Below are positions 17,782 to 30,400 of a stretch of DNA of 64,000 nt, piece after piece; within the stretch, counting starts at the first letter, position 1, and each line of letters begins with the position of its first letter. The notes beneath the pieces were generated by a model. It was not told the origin of the DNA, searched no databases, and worked only from the letters and a program-made list of their open reading frames with translations. Position numbers and translations under genes: made by a program. Source of the DNA: Torulaspora globosa (lineage: Eukaryota > Ascomycota > Saccharomycetes > Saccharomycetales > Saccharomycetaceae); NCBI RefSeq assembly GCF_014133895.1, contig NC_050727.1, positions 1,054,001 to 1,118,000 on the forward strand, read 5' to 3'.

Positions 17782-19623
17782 CTAATTTCTGCACATATCT
17801 AGTACCCATTTGCTTAGTTTCACGACGTCCTCATCAAGATATAATTCGTCAAGAAGAATGTTATACTTCAGCACTATCTCCAGAAAGGCACTGACGGATA
17901 AGTCGTAAAGAATTGAAACGACGTCTGGCATATCTTCATCCTCGTCGTCCGTTTTTCTGTTACTTTCAGGGCTCCAATCAGCAAACCTACCTAGCGCGCC
18001 AACCGATCTTTCAAGGCACTTTAGCACTTCTCCTACAGATGAGACGACTCCGCCTTTGGGATCCTCCTCTATGGCGTTTATCAAAAGACCCATCAAGGAA
18101 ATGATGCATTCAGCATGACAAACAGGCTGCGGCACCAACTTCTCTGCTTGTCTTCTCTTGGAGATGCACCAGGCTTCAATAATAGAGACCTGTGGTTGAT
18201 CCTGTTGGGAAGATATGGCCGATGGAAAGAAAAATAGATTGATGTAATTTCTTACTGTGCGCAACAGCATGCCAGCTAGCTTCAACAGGGTAGTTTCATG
18301 TGTAATGATAGGTTCGTCGTATGCATGCTCAGCACCGAGAGGGCTCTTGATGCCAAAAGGAAACTGCCTTCTATCGTTGCTTTGAAATTTTTTCCTAATT
18401 AATACATCATCATCCTTGAGAGTGATTCTGCGATTTTGGGCTTCATGAGATGTCACAGGAGGAGAACCCGGAAACCTCAGCTGCGAAGAAGAAAACGCAG
18501 CTGGCTCCTCGGCAACTTGGTTACCGAACAGCTTCTCTTTGTCGTTCTCATAAAAGTTCTTGGTTCTCTTGTTTGACCTGTCTTGTAACTTCAAATTCTC
18601 GAGGGATTTCAAATAGCCTGTAACGCTTTCATTTGTGTTTTGGATAGTAACCAGGCATTCCCGCAGTATCACCGGCCATATATGCGTGTTTCTGTAACGC
18701 GTATGGTAAATTGGAAGTCGCAGAGAACTATCCGACGAGGTTGCCCTATAAGAAAGTTCTTGGAATGCGGTTAGCTTTGTGAATGGTTTATGAGAACTCA
18801 ACCCAGTAACCAAAGTTTCAATTGGTGTCGATGACAGCGATGATATGGGCTTCCCCTTGTGTAGACATCCGATAGACATGTTCGCGTTGAACGCAACGTT
18901 GATGAACTCCAGATTAATAAACACAACGAACGATAGCAGCGCCAGCCGCAAATTACTGACTAATCCAATCCACCAGCGCGACACAGCAAGGGCAAAGAAG
19001 AACGGCGAGACAAAAGTGACCGACAGAGTCATTATTGCACATTTAACAATGATTCTTCTCCAACCGGCAGAGATATACCGTTGTGGAGGTTGAAAATGGG
19101 TATCGAAGCTGAAAGAAAGTCTATCCAAGTCGAAAAGACAATGCTGCAACGTGTATATTGTGGGAATCAACACCCAAACGTAAGACATGTAGCATTGTTT
19201 GAACACGGCTGAGGAACCGGCACCCTCAGATCCCAAAAGTCCACTATAAGCCAGCGAGACGACGAAGCTGCAGGCAAAATGTATCACTTCATAAACGACA
19301 AACCTCACACAGAACAGTTGTCCAAAAACTAGTTTCCACAAGTTCGAATATCCTCTGTATTGCACATGTAGGTAATTCTTTCTAGTCACGATAACGAGCA
19401 GCGACGACAGATACAACAGTAAAAATCGCAGTGGCACCAGCAATGCACTCTCTAGATATGAGCCGGACCCACCAGACACCAAAGCCAAAGCAATTGCCTG
19501 GAATATAGTGAATGTAGAGCACATTCGCGTCGCTAAATGGTTAAACCTTGTCTTGCATATGTCGCTAAAGATCGTGTGATAGCTATATCTTGAACTCAAT
19601 GGAATCGGCGCATCCAACATCAT
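17782..19623 (-). CDS. NDC1: Nuclear pore and spindle pole body membrane protein Ndc1
   Basis: Integral nuclear-envelope protein that anchors nuclear pore complexes and inserts the spindle pole body. The 613-residue protein (655 in yeast) begins near RYSYHTIFSDICKTRFNHLATR, which is conserved in Ndc1. It has about six N-terminal membrane segments (to about residue 250), including LLLYLSSLLVIVTRKNYLHV, followed by the signature EFINVAFNANMSIGCLHKGK and a long soluble C-terminal region. Two adjacent ATGs (19623 and 19620) are possible starts. Same position as YML031W; divergent from RAD52, with 240 bp between starts. Confidence 0.94.
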   Translation of the reverse strand: MMLDAPIPLSSRYSYHTIFSDICKTRFNHLATRMCSTFTIFQAIALALVSGGSGSYLESALLVPLRFLLLYLSSLLVIVTRKNYLHVQYRGYSNLWKLVFGQLFCVRFVVYEVIHFACSFVVSLAYSGLLGSEGAGSSAVFKQCYMSYVWVLIPTIYTLQHCLFDLDRLSFSFDTHFQPPQRYISAGWRRIIVKCAIMTLSVTFVSPFFFALAVSRWWIGLVSNLRLALLSFVVFINLEFINVAFNANMSIGCLHKGKPISSLSSTPIETLVTGLSSHKPFTKLTAFQELSYRATSSDSSLRLPIYHTRYRNTHIWPVILRECLVTIQNTNESVTGYLKSLENLKLQDRSNKRTKNFYENDKEKLFGNQVAEEPAAFSSSQLRFPGSPPVTSHEAQNRRITLKDDDVLIRKKFQSNDRRQFPFGIKSPLGAEHAYDEPIITHETTLLKLAGMLLRTVRNYINLFFFPSAISSQQDQPQVSIIEAWCISKRRQAEKLVPQPVCHAECIISLMGLLINAIEEDPKGGVVSSVGEVLKCLERSVGALGRFADWSPESNRKTDDEDEDMPDVVSILYDLSVSAFLEIVLKYNILLDELYLDEDVVKLSKWVLDMCRN

Positions 19624-19863
19624 CAACGATTAGATCGATCGAACAAACCAAAGCCCTCTTATATACGGTTCTGATGATGTGTTTAGATGACGTTTTTTAA
19701 AGCCCATTTTCAATTTTCTCTAAGGCACCAAAACATGCGATTCTAGGCTAACTTTGATGAATTTGCCACTAAAAGAGCTATAAATCTCACGATGAGAGAG
19801 GTATTTGAGCGCCAAGAAGAGTTGCGAACGCTGACACAAGTCTATTAGCCATCTGGGGAAGGG

Positions 19864-21159
19864 ATGGGGGAGAAGAACGCGTTTCGTGCGAAGACAAACG
19901 ATGATATCCAGGCCAAGCTGGACAAGAAGCTGGGACCGGAGTATATCTCTAAGAGAGTAGGGTTTGGTAGCAGCAGAGTTGCATATATTGAAGGCTGGAG
20001 AGCCATTAACCTTGCCAACCAGATTTTTGGGTACAACGGCTGGTCGACAGAGGTCAAGAGCGTGACTGTGGACTTTTTGGATGAACGACAGGGGAAATAC
20101 AGCATAGGTTGCACTGCGATTGTTCGTGTAACGCTGCAAAATGGTACGTATAGGGAAGACATAGGGTATGGGACAGTGGAAAACGAACGAAGGAAAGCAG
20201 CGGCGTTCGAGAGGGCAAAGAAATCTGCCGTCACGGACGCTTTGAAGAGGTCTCTAAGAGGTTTCGGGAATGCTCTCGGTAACTGTCTGTATGATAAGGA
20301 TTTCCTAGCGAGAATCGATAAAGTTCAGTTTGATCCTCCCGACTTCGACGAGGGGAATTTGTTTCGTCCATCAGACGAGATAAGCGAAATCTCCAGATCG
20401 AATACGCTGGATCATCAACTCGATGGGAGTTGCAAGAGGAGGCGTGTGACGCGACCGGGTCCAGCGCCAGGGAAGGGTTCGGATTCCAACGGAATGCATA
20501 ATCAGCAGCAGAGTTTAGCGCGGCCCGTGGAGCAAAGAAGGGCTCAACATCCTGAGAATCCGCCAGATCAAGCGGCAGAAGCTCCCGCAGAACACGACGA
20601 ACTGTTGGACGACTCACTTATGTTTAGCGACGACTTCCAAGATGACGATCTGATAAACATGGGAAAGCAGCAGGCGGAGATCGCGGTGCCGGAGCAGAAA
20701 GTAGCAGAATTAGCCACCGAGCCCATCACATTCGTTACCGCAAAGGCAGCGTCTTCAGTGCAGAACAAAAGGCCAGTCACGCGGGACAACGTCTTCGATC
20801 CCAAATATCAGGCTCAGTCGATCAAACACACCGTTGACCAAACAACTTCCATGCATATACCGGCGAGTCTGCTGAAGGAAAAGGGAATCGATGACTCTAG
20901 AGAATCTGCGTACCACAAGTTTGCACCCAAGGGCAAGCAAATCGGAGTGGATACGTCCGTATCACAGCCCAGCAACGACAACCGCACTTCTAATAGCACT
21001 TCTCAGCCCGTCGCGGCAGCCTCTTCTCGCTTCGCTCCTCCAAACACGGTAGTGCATCCTAACTCGTCCTCAGCAATCCCTCAGCCGGCGAAAGCTACAA
21101 GAAGGGAAGTTGGCAGGCCCAAAATCAATCCTTCCATGCAGCGCAAATTGAGCCCGTAA
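19864..21159 (+). CDS. RAD52: Recombination mediator Rad52
   Basis: Central factor of homologous recombination: it anneals complementary single strands and loads Rad51 onto RPA-coated DNA. The protein is 431 residues (471 in S. cerevisiae from its usual start). The N-terminal ring-forming annealing domain (about residues 15-185) is nearly invariant: KLDKKLGPEYISKRVGFG, YIEGWRAINLANQIFGYNGW, DIGYGTVENERRKAAAFERA, KRSLRGFGNALGNCLYDKDF. The acidic RPA-binding motif LLDDSLMFSDDFQDDDLINM is present at about residue 240, and the Rad51-binding region and basic C-terminus (TRREVGRPKINPS) follow. ATG at 19864. Counterpart of YML032C. Confidence 0.97.
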   Translation: MGEKNAFRAKTNDDIQAKLDKKLGPEYISKRVGFGSSRVAYIEGWRAINLANQIFGYNGWSTEVKSVTVDFLDERQGKYSIGCTAIVRVTLQNGTYREDIGYGTVENERRKAAAFERAKKSAVTDALKRSLRGFGNALGNCLYDKDFLARIDKVQFDPPDFDEGNLFRPSDEISEISRSNTLDHQLDGSCKRRRVTRPGPAPGKGSDSNGMHNQQQSLARPVEQRRAQHPENPPDQAAEAPAEHDELLDDSLMFSDDFQDDDLINMGKQQAEIAVPEQKVAELATEPITFVTAKAASSVQNKRPVTRDNVFDPKYQAQSIKHTVDQTTSMHIPASLLKEKGIDDSRESAYHKFAPKGKQIGVDTSVSQPSNDNRTSNSTSQPVAAASSRFAPPNTVVHPNSSSAIPQPAKATRREVGRPKINPSMQRKLSP

Positions 21160-21488
21160 GGTTGCTAATTTGATCAATGGTCCTGCTATCGTCCGCATCA
21201 TTATTAATGCATTTCGAGGCGCCACTGGACCAAATGAGCGCCCAGTGACGCTCTATACCTAAATATTTAAGTACTAGTAAGTCATCGAGTAGTATTGAAG
21301 CCCGTTACCCGGCCTCGAAGTTGGGTATTACGATTTGTGCTATACAAGAGTGATGAGAAGGGATCCTCATAGGAGAACACACGAAGAAACGACCGGGAAA
21401 CGATAGACTAATCCTTCCTTGGAGCGAATTATAGCTCTTTCCTGGTTGTTTGGTGCTATTCGTTGGTTTGCTGGATCGAAATTTCGGT
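21160..21488 (+). promoter_or_regulatory. TOM1 upstream region
   Basis: 329 bp between tandem genes. It holds a short inverted-repeat-like GGCGCCACTGG/CCAAATGAGCGCC segment, an AT-rich TAAATATTTAA at about 21261-21271 and a Reb1-like TTACCCGG at 21305-21312. No RNA gene seen. Confidence 0.5.
21305..21312. promoter_or_regulatory. Reb1-like site upstream of TOM1
   Basis: TTACCCGG, matching the Reb1 core, about 180 bp before the TOM1 ATG; it could also insulate TOM1 from RAD52 read-through. Confidence 0.5.
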
Positions 21489-24400
21489 ATGGTGAGGTTG
21501 AGCAGATACGAAAAACTGCAAAAGGTGCAAAATGCTGAAACTTACAAACCACTGCTGGACGATCTGACTCAGTGTAATGAAGCGGATTTTTTAGAGAAGC
21601 TGAGAAATATTCAAGAATGGGATAGGTCCAGAGATGACCTTTTTGTGTGGACTCCGGTCCTAAACAGGATGGATGATATGATGTCTGAGATTGTGAAGAA
21701 ATACTCGTACAAGACTTCGGATTTTAAGAAGTATCCAGTCAAGTTAGTCGAAATGTCAAAGGAGGACGAAGCTACGTGTGTCGATTTGATGGAATTTACC
21801 GCGCGGCTGCTATGTAATACGGAAAACAGGTACATTTATTCGTCGATGGACAACATGGATAGCCTGCTGAACTGTCCCAATTTTAAGGTGAAATTATGTG
21901 CAGTGAAAGTACTGGCTATAATGGGAGAAAGATATATCATAGCCCGTGAGAGAATACAATCGGACAATATCCTCGGGGATTCTTACCTCAAGAAAAAAGC
22001 TTTAAAGCTGGCATTATGTTTGCCATCGTCAACGATGGATGATGACGGAGACCATTTCTCGTTGGTAGATTTATATTTTGGCAAGAAAACATACCCAAGT
22101 AAGTGGTCAAAATTAAAGTACACGTATTACACACCAGTAACGTCGCCCGGAAAAGCAGCGAATTCTGGAACCAAGGATGTGGCAGGGCTATCGTCACCAA
22201 TGAAAAAGTTTAGTCTTTCAAAGGATGAATTGCGCAGCCATTCTTTACAACAGTTATTCGATAAGGGCATGGAGATATTGCCAGCGGAGGATTGGTTTGA
22301 ATATTCTTTGCGAGTCACTATATCTAAGGCGTTCAGTGATGATACTTATGAAAGTAAAGAATTGAGGAATATAATTCTGAGAACCAAATTCAATGCCATG
22401 GCTCTGGTTAATACAATTTTCATACCACCGCAAGTCAGTTCCAAGATGTTTGAGCTGGATCCATATGCATTCAATAGTTTAACGGATTTCATTTCTCTTT
22501 CTGAAACTAAAGTACCTAAAGAGCTGAGGCTGGACTGTTTATTTGCCCTGGAATGTGTCTCTCTGAAGCATGTCTGGTGTTCAGATATTGTCAGAAATAT
22601 GGGTGGTAATATGTCTCATGGTTTGCTTTCTCAAATTCTACGTTACATTGGTAAAATATTGCGGGAAAACTCCCCAGAGGTCGATGAAGAATATAACGTT
22701 CGGTTTTTCTATCTAATCTCAAATTTAGCCGATGTCAAGACATTACATGAGAGCCTTGTATCTGCAGGTTTAATATCAAGTCTCCTGGATATCATATCTG
22801 TGAAGCGATCAAATTATAGACGGACCTTGGCTTCCGCAACGCATCTTTTGGAGGCTGTTATCAACGACGGCGATTCGACGGCAGAGTTCATAAATAACAA
22901 TGGGTTCAATATACTGATCAACTCCTTCACGGACGAGGTAAACTTCGCTTTGGAGAATCCAGACTACGGTAGCCCTCCCAAGTACTCATTAGTCTACTAC
23001 TCAGTCTCTTTCAGGCAGCTAGCCTATATCAGAAGCCTGTCGAAGCTGGTTTTGAAACTTCTAAAGACTGATTCCGGTGATAGGATAAGAAATCTCATCG
23101 ACTCCCCAATCCTTGTTTCTTTGAGAAAAATTTTAGAAAATAGACCAGTATTTGGTTACACCCTAATAACCTACGTTTTGGATATCATTCAGAGAGTTAT
23201 AAACAGTGAGCCAACTATCTATCCAATATTAGTCGAAGCGGGGATCGTTCCATATATCATAAATCATTTTTCAGAGTTTATGGGACCATATTCTGGTCTG
23301 ATCTCCATACTTCCAGATGTGATCTCCGCCCTATGCTTGAACACTGACGGTCTGAAACAAGTGAAAGAAAAAAACATGATCTCATTTTTATTCGAAGCTG
23401 TGACAAAGCCCGAATATGCGAGAATCTTGTCCTGGAAGGAAGAGGCTACTGATCTAGGTGCCTCTGTTGATGAACTGGCAAGGCACTACCCTGAATTGCG
23501 GTCTAGTATTTTAGATTGTTTCGTTGAGATTGTAAACAAGCTTCCTCGCCAAGTTGAGTTCAATCAGCCTTACCTTTATACCTCTGCAAACGGTGGAGAA
23601 CTTTTCTATCAAAGTAAGGATGAACCTGTAATAGAATATGAGGAGAATGCCGAGGAATTGGCTTTTTGGGACGTTCAAAAATCGACTCCTATCGTTGATT
23701 GCTTTGCCGATATTTTCTATGGAATGACGCTCGAAAACTCAACACTAGAGGGATTCGTAGAGAAGATAGATTTCGAAAGTTTGCTCTCCATTATTGTAAT
23801 GGAGAGACCTCCTTTCGATTACACCACTTCTCAGGCATTACTAAATTTTACCGATGTTCTCCAGTTATTCGACGAACAGCAGAGCGAATTTGCATTTCCT
23901 GCGATAATGAAGGTTCTGGATGAAGACCTACAATCAGTCAGATCATTTTTGACCTCCAATAATGAAACCAGTTTCTTGTTGCAGACCAAGGCCGATAGAG
24001 ATAACACAGACATAGAAGAATTGTTGGCGAAGCTTCACCGTTTGTCCACTCTCCTTTACATAGTGACGGACGCTTATGTCAGCATAACGTCGCTGTCCGA
24101 AAAGCGCATTTTGCAAATCATGCATTATCTCCAAAAGGCCGGTTTTGGTCTCATTGAGAACTTAGGATTGCTCTTCCAAAAGTGCGCTCTAGAAGAAATG
24201 TATTTGACGAGGCAGATGCCTGACCAGGCCATCACACTCACTCAGCCATCTCCAATCGGTAATGTCCCACCTGTTCAGATTCATGTGACAAAGCCTACAA
24301 CACGCGAGTATAAGGACAACTACACATCAGCTAAGCTGAAAAACTCCCTGGAGGTAAGAGCTGTTCTAAATAAAGCTCAAAGCTGTACTGCTATGCTATT

Positions 24401-27400
24401 CAGGTGCTTGCTGAGGTTAAGCCATGCCAAGAATATTGAGCTAGAGAGCTCCGACAGGGCGCTTGAGGTACATATCTTTGATGAGACAACCAAACAGATT
24501 GTTAGCATGATGCAGGCCGTTCAGCTCGAGAATAACATTCCATATTTCTTAGTGCTCGCAGATTTCAATAACCATATTTTTACATTCCCAAGGACAACAG
24601 TCGCCGGGATGGGGATGATACAAACAGTTCCTGCGTATTTATTTTACCAAAACGGGGGCTATAAAGTCTATTTCGAAGCATTAAAGGTACTTTTTGACAA
24701 GGTGTCGAAGTTCACGGATATGTCCGCAGTTGAGGAGGTGGATTACTTGAAAAACTCAGAGGACATACTGACACTCAGTTGCCTGCTGAACATGCTCAAC
24801 TTCTTTAATAAGTCCATGCAATTCGATTCGATGGAGAATATCAGCAGCGTTGAGTCATTTTATCCCCATATGCTCGATGACTACAATCTTACCAAGGCGC
24901 TCATGGTACTTGTTAAAATTTTGGCGCTAGGACTGATTTTTGAATTGAGTGAATCCGGCTTAATTTTCAATCGGCAGAGACGCTCAGTACCTTACGCTGC
25001 ATGCAAGCAAGTTCTTACGTTATTGAAGAATATATTTTCTGATACGAACGAAGAAGATGAAGAGTTCTTTGAACTGCGCTGGGACCTGATACCGCCTTCA
25101 AGACGAAAAATCCAGCTTTTAAAGGCGTGCGGCATGTCCGAAGACGCAGCAAGTGTATATCTGCTCGATAATGATGATGAGCTTCCATCGCATGAGAAGC
25201 CTGCCGCTTTCAATGAAGATCAATGGTTAAAATATCAGTCTATTCTGAAGAATGATACTTGGCAGCTCCATCCACTTCCCTTGGAACCCCAGTATGAGCA
25301 GAAAAGCTCTAAAGATGATTTTGATACAATGCGAAATGATTCTTTTACCGGCGACTTGGTTCAGAAAGTTTTTGATGTATTGCCGAACTATCCAAAGCTC
25401 GTTAATGCGTTTGCCAGGACACTCCTACAGATGCTCGAAAATTACGATAAACCATGTGAGAAGTTTGCAGCAAAGGTGCTGGATAAAGTATTGGAAACGG
25501 ATCTGCATCAATGCACATCGCTCTCCTCTTTAATACATCTTTTTGGTATTTTTCTGAACGAGAAGTATGTTTACGAAAACTCTGAAGACCAGATCCATCG
25601 CTTTTTGGCGTACCTGCAGCAGTCATTGAATCCTGAGCACATCAACAGTCCATGGTTCTCGAAAGCTTTGTACGTTTACGAGATTATACTGGCTAAATCG
25701 GAAGTTCCTGCGGTCGACCCTATCCCTCCCGATGTTAACATCCGCTATAGATTGCCCCCAATGACACCAGTATACCGAATCTCTCCGGATGCTAAAAAAT
25801 CGATTTTCGACGCTTTAATAAGAGCAGGGGAAATATCAAGCTTTTATTCTGCTCTCGCTACTTGTCGTATCTTGATCTTTTATGCCAGAGATGAGATCTA
25901 TGCAGGAGAGATCGCACGCTCTGGTATATTATCAAGGCTTCTTAAAGTTATTGGTGTCTTTCAGAAGTCCGAGAAAATCAACTACTTGGAGTCCTCTTTT
26001 TTATTGCTTGCAAGGCGTTGCTTTGAAACATCTCAGGTTGTGGAACTGCTAATCCGCTATGAGCTAAACAGGAGCTTTACGACAAGAATAATAGGCGATC
26101 ATAAAGAAAAAGAGCGCGATTTGACAGGCATTGTTGAGGAAAAGCCTCACGTTGTATTGAGAAACCCTGATACTTTTGTGGATATTATATGTGAGCGCGC
26201 CCGCTTTCAATCTTTCAATGACGACGGTAAACTAACTGAATATAACCTTCTCAGAAGCCCTAACACAGAAGAAACAGAAGAAAGCGAAAGCAAAAACCAT
26301 CATTCGCCAACAGCAAGCGTCTCTGATAGGACCGGCATTGTTCATTTGCTATTAACGCAACTCATAGCAGCTTCCAAGAAAGATTGGACATCTGAGCCTG
26401 CATCAACGGATGGAGAAAAATTTGAGAGGAAGAATGACAAGGTGTATCCCGCTAGGAATCCAGTTTGCGCTTATATGATGTTTTTATTGAAGGTTTTGGT
26501 TGAGTTGGTAAGCAGCTATAAGCAAAGCAAATTCGAGTTTTTGACTTTCGATAGGCGGAACTCCTACAATGAGTTTCCTAAGCCTAGATCAACAGCACTC
26601 AACTTTTTCCTGTATCAATTACTTGATAAATCGACAGGTGTAGAGCAGAACAAGCATGAGGCGAAGAGGAGAGAAGTCATCAGCATGTTGGCTAGATCTG
26701 TTATAGTGGGCTTCGTAGCAACAGTACAGGACGACAAGAGTAAGAAGAGTGATCTAAAGAGTATTGATCCTGATATGACATTCATACGAAAATTCACGAT
26801 AGAGTCGATTGTTAAAGCGTTGAAAAATGCTACGACATCAACGAAACTGTTGGAAGCTAACGTCAGTAAACTAGATACATGGTTCAAGATCATTTCTTCG
26901 ATGGTGTTCGTGCAAGCTCCATATCTGCGGCTCATCTTGGACACAAACAAAATCGATGCCGACCAGTATCAAATCTGTAAGCTCATGATTGAGATGAACG
27001 TGCCGACTGCTATCACTGACTGCATGGCTTTACTTGATTTAAATTATCCATTTTGCAAAAAGCTCATGAGCAACGCTGTCGATCCATTAAACTCTATCAA
27101 CTCTGTGAGAAACAGTTATGCTGAACTTTTTAAAGTGGAAGGTAATGATGATGAAGTGGAGGTTGAAGAGGATTCAGACAAAGAGAATCCTTCTGATATG
27201 TTTAGAAATTCGGCTTTGGGAATGTATGATGTTGCTGACATTGAGGAGGATGAAGATGATGAAGACTCGTTGATCGGCGATGATGAAGACATTGCCTTTG
27301 TCGACGCAGATGACGACGAATTTGAAGTTGTGTTTAGTGACGAGAATGGAGCTGAGGATATTAATGCTAGCCATTCAGAGTACGAGACTGATAGCGATGA

Positions 27401-30400
27401 AAGTATGGACTCTGAAAATGAAGGAAGCTCATCAGAAAGAGCTGAAATATCTCATGATGAAGATGGTTCTGATGGTTCGTCGAGCGGGGCTGACACTAGT
27501 TACGATGAGAGTGATGACATAGAGCTGATTAGTCTCGAAGGAGGCGATTACGGGGAGGAACTAGAGATCGATCTTGCTGACTACGGGATAGAGGAATCCG
27601 ATTGGGAATCCGGGCTCTCTGAACTTTCCGCTTCAGATGAGGATGGTGAGGATATTGAAGGTGGAACGAATGACGATTATGGTCATGGAGTAATAAGGCG
27701 TAGATGGATGACAACCGACGGTTTTGATGTCATTGAAGACGCATCCGATGAAGAAGAAGCGACCGGGACATTTCAGGGCATTGAGCATGTCTTCCATAGT
27801 GAGGCACAACCGTTATTCAGGGTACAGGATGGCCGGAGCCATGGACGTCATCACCAACGTTCATTTCGCGGACATGGGCATCAATCTCTTGGTCTACCGT
27901 CTCTCACCTTGCTAAACGGTGATCGCAGGCACCAGAGCAACCTGGTCAACCCACTAGGGCCATCAAGCTTGGAAGAAGTTGAGAATGGACTATCGGATCA
28001 GTTAGTCAACGTGGGTTCGGGCTCTCGCTACAGGTCACAGAATACACATTTTGCTGGTGTATTGTTCTCCGGTGAGTTCTTCGATGAGAGAGCTCCCGAT
28101 GGTATTGTCCTGAAACCAACAGTCTCGAGATGGAAGGATATTTTTGATATGTTCTATGATAGTAAAAGCTATGCAGCTTATGTTGTGCCGACAATCATAT
28201 CAAGGCTGTACAAACCGAGTCTGGAGGCGTACCGAGAAGCAAGACGTAGGGAAGAAGAAGAGAAGGAGCGCACCAAGATGAAAAGCCCTGCTGTCAAACC
28301 AAAAAATCAAAGTACGTCATCAACAGAAGAGCATAATGCTCTGTCCGTTGAAATGGAAGAAGAGCATGCTGATCATGAGCCTGTTTATGTGATTATAGAT
28401 GGTGCCGAAGTTGACATTGGCGGGACTGACATAGACGCGGAATTCTTAAATGCTCTCCCAGAGGATATTAGAGCGGAAGTTTTCGCACAACATGTTAGGG
28501 AACGGAGAGCAGAAGCCATGCAAAATGAAATACACTCGAGAGAAATTGATTCAGATTTCTTGGATGCTATTCCGGAAAATCTCAGAGAGGAAATTTTGGG
28601 CCAAGAGGCAGCAGAATCCAGATTCTCAACTATTGTTCGAACCATGCATGAGCACGAAAATGAAGAAATGGACGAGGAGATGATTAGTGGCGATGAAGGC
28701 ACCAATGGTCCAGGAACCGCTACCACGGATCGTGGTAATGAGACGGAGAAAAAGAAGTCTGGTCGTGTTTATTTCTCCCCGCTTGTCGATCGCGTGGGCA
28801 TCGCTGCAATTATGAGATCTATCTTCATATCCCAGCCTTATGTCCACCGTGAAATTTACCACGAACTGTTGTATCGTTTGTGTTCCAGCAAACAAAACCG
28901 AAGTGACATCATCAATATATTGCTGATTATTTTGACAGAAGGAGTGGTCGATCAGCATTCGTTGGAAAAGGTTTATAATTTGATCTGCTCCCGAGCTCAT
29001 GGAGCTAATAAAGCTCAAGCGGGCGGTACTACACGGCTGCTGCCCGCTGATTGCACTCCTCTGGTTGTTGCAAATCAAGCCATTGAAGTGTTGCAAAGCT
29101 TAATTGATGCTGATAACCGTCTCAAATACTTCTTTATTACAGAGCATGACAATTTGATGGTCAACAAAGCACCCATCAAGAATAAGAGGGATGTATTCAA
29201 TAAAAACTTGAAATGGCCGGTCAAATATTTATTTGCTCTGTTAGATCTGAAGATTATCACGGATGAAAGCGTTTTGATGGATTTATTGACAAGAATACTT
29301 CAGGTTTGCACGAAGCCCATTGGAGCAATAGCCAAGAATTCGGACGATGGGAATTCAAAGCGCAAGTTTCCTATCCCATTTTTTGATGATGGCGACTTCG
29401 AGAAACTCGTTTCCATCATAAAGTTAGAAAGTTGTAATACAAGAGTATTCCAGCAGACGTTGAACATCATGCAGAATCTTTCAATTTTGAATGGTGCCGT
29501 TGGTGTTTTCACGAAAGAGCTAATTTCTATGGCTCTTGAAACTGTTAAGACCCTCATTCCTGATTTGGAGGCCTTCACTCTTGAAGGTGCCTCTGCGGCA
29601 ACCGGTAACGAGATTAATTCAGAGCTTGTCCAAAAGTTCACTGTCCCTAGTTCTGATCAGGCGAGATTGCTTAAGGTCTTGACGGCTGTTGATTATATAC
29701 ACAGTCAAAAGAAGACGATGTCGGAGGGAGATGTGAGCAAACTGATGGTAGTTTACGAGAAAATGAATCTTGGGGAAGTTTGGTCCTCTTTAAGTAAGTG
29801 TCTCTTTGAATTTGAGAGGCAAGAAAACTTGAGTACTTCGGCAACCGTGCTTCTACCTCTTATTGAGTCTCTCATGGTGGTTTTCAAGCACGGTAAAGCA
29901 CCTCAAAATAAGGCTGTCACTTTGAAATATGAGGACGAGAAGAAGCTTCAAATTGCGCAGCTGCCTGTCGACCAATTGTTCTTTCATTTCACCGAAGCCC
30001 ACAAGAAACTGTTAAACCAGATGATTCGGTCGAATCCAAAGTTGATGAGCGGGCCTTTTGCATTATTGGTCAAGAATCCCAAAGTTTTGGATTTTGATAA
30101 CAAACGTTATTTCTTCATTGCGAAGTTGGGCACGGAAACCCATGACAGGCCTAAATTGAGCATTACGGTGCGTCGTGAACAAGTATTCTTGGATTCTTAC
30201 AGAGCTTTGTTTTTCAAATCTAACGATGATATCAAGAAATCCAAGCTTGAGATCACCTTCAAGGGTGAAAGCGGTGTGGATGCGGGTGGGCTAACCAGAG
30301 AATGGTATCAAGTTCTATCGAGGCAGATGTTTAACCCTGATTATGCTTTATTCTTACCCGTGGAGTCAGACAAAACGACTTTCAGGCCAAATCGAACATC

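Noticed and set aside
27120..27780. Long frames on both strands inside the TOM1 acidic region
   Set aside because: They arise from the GA-rich codons of the D/E/S tract and have no independent gene features.
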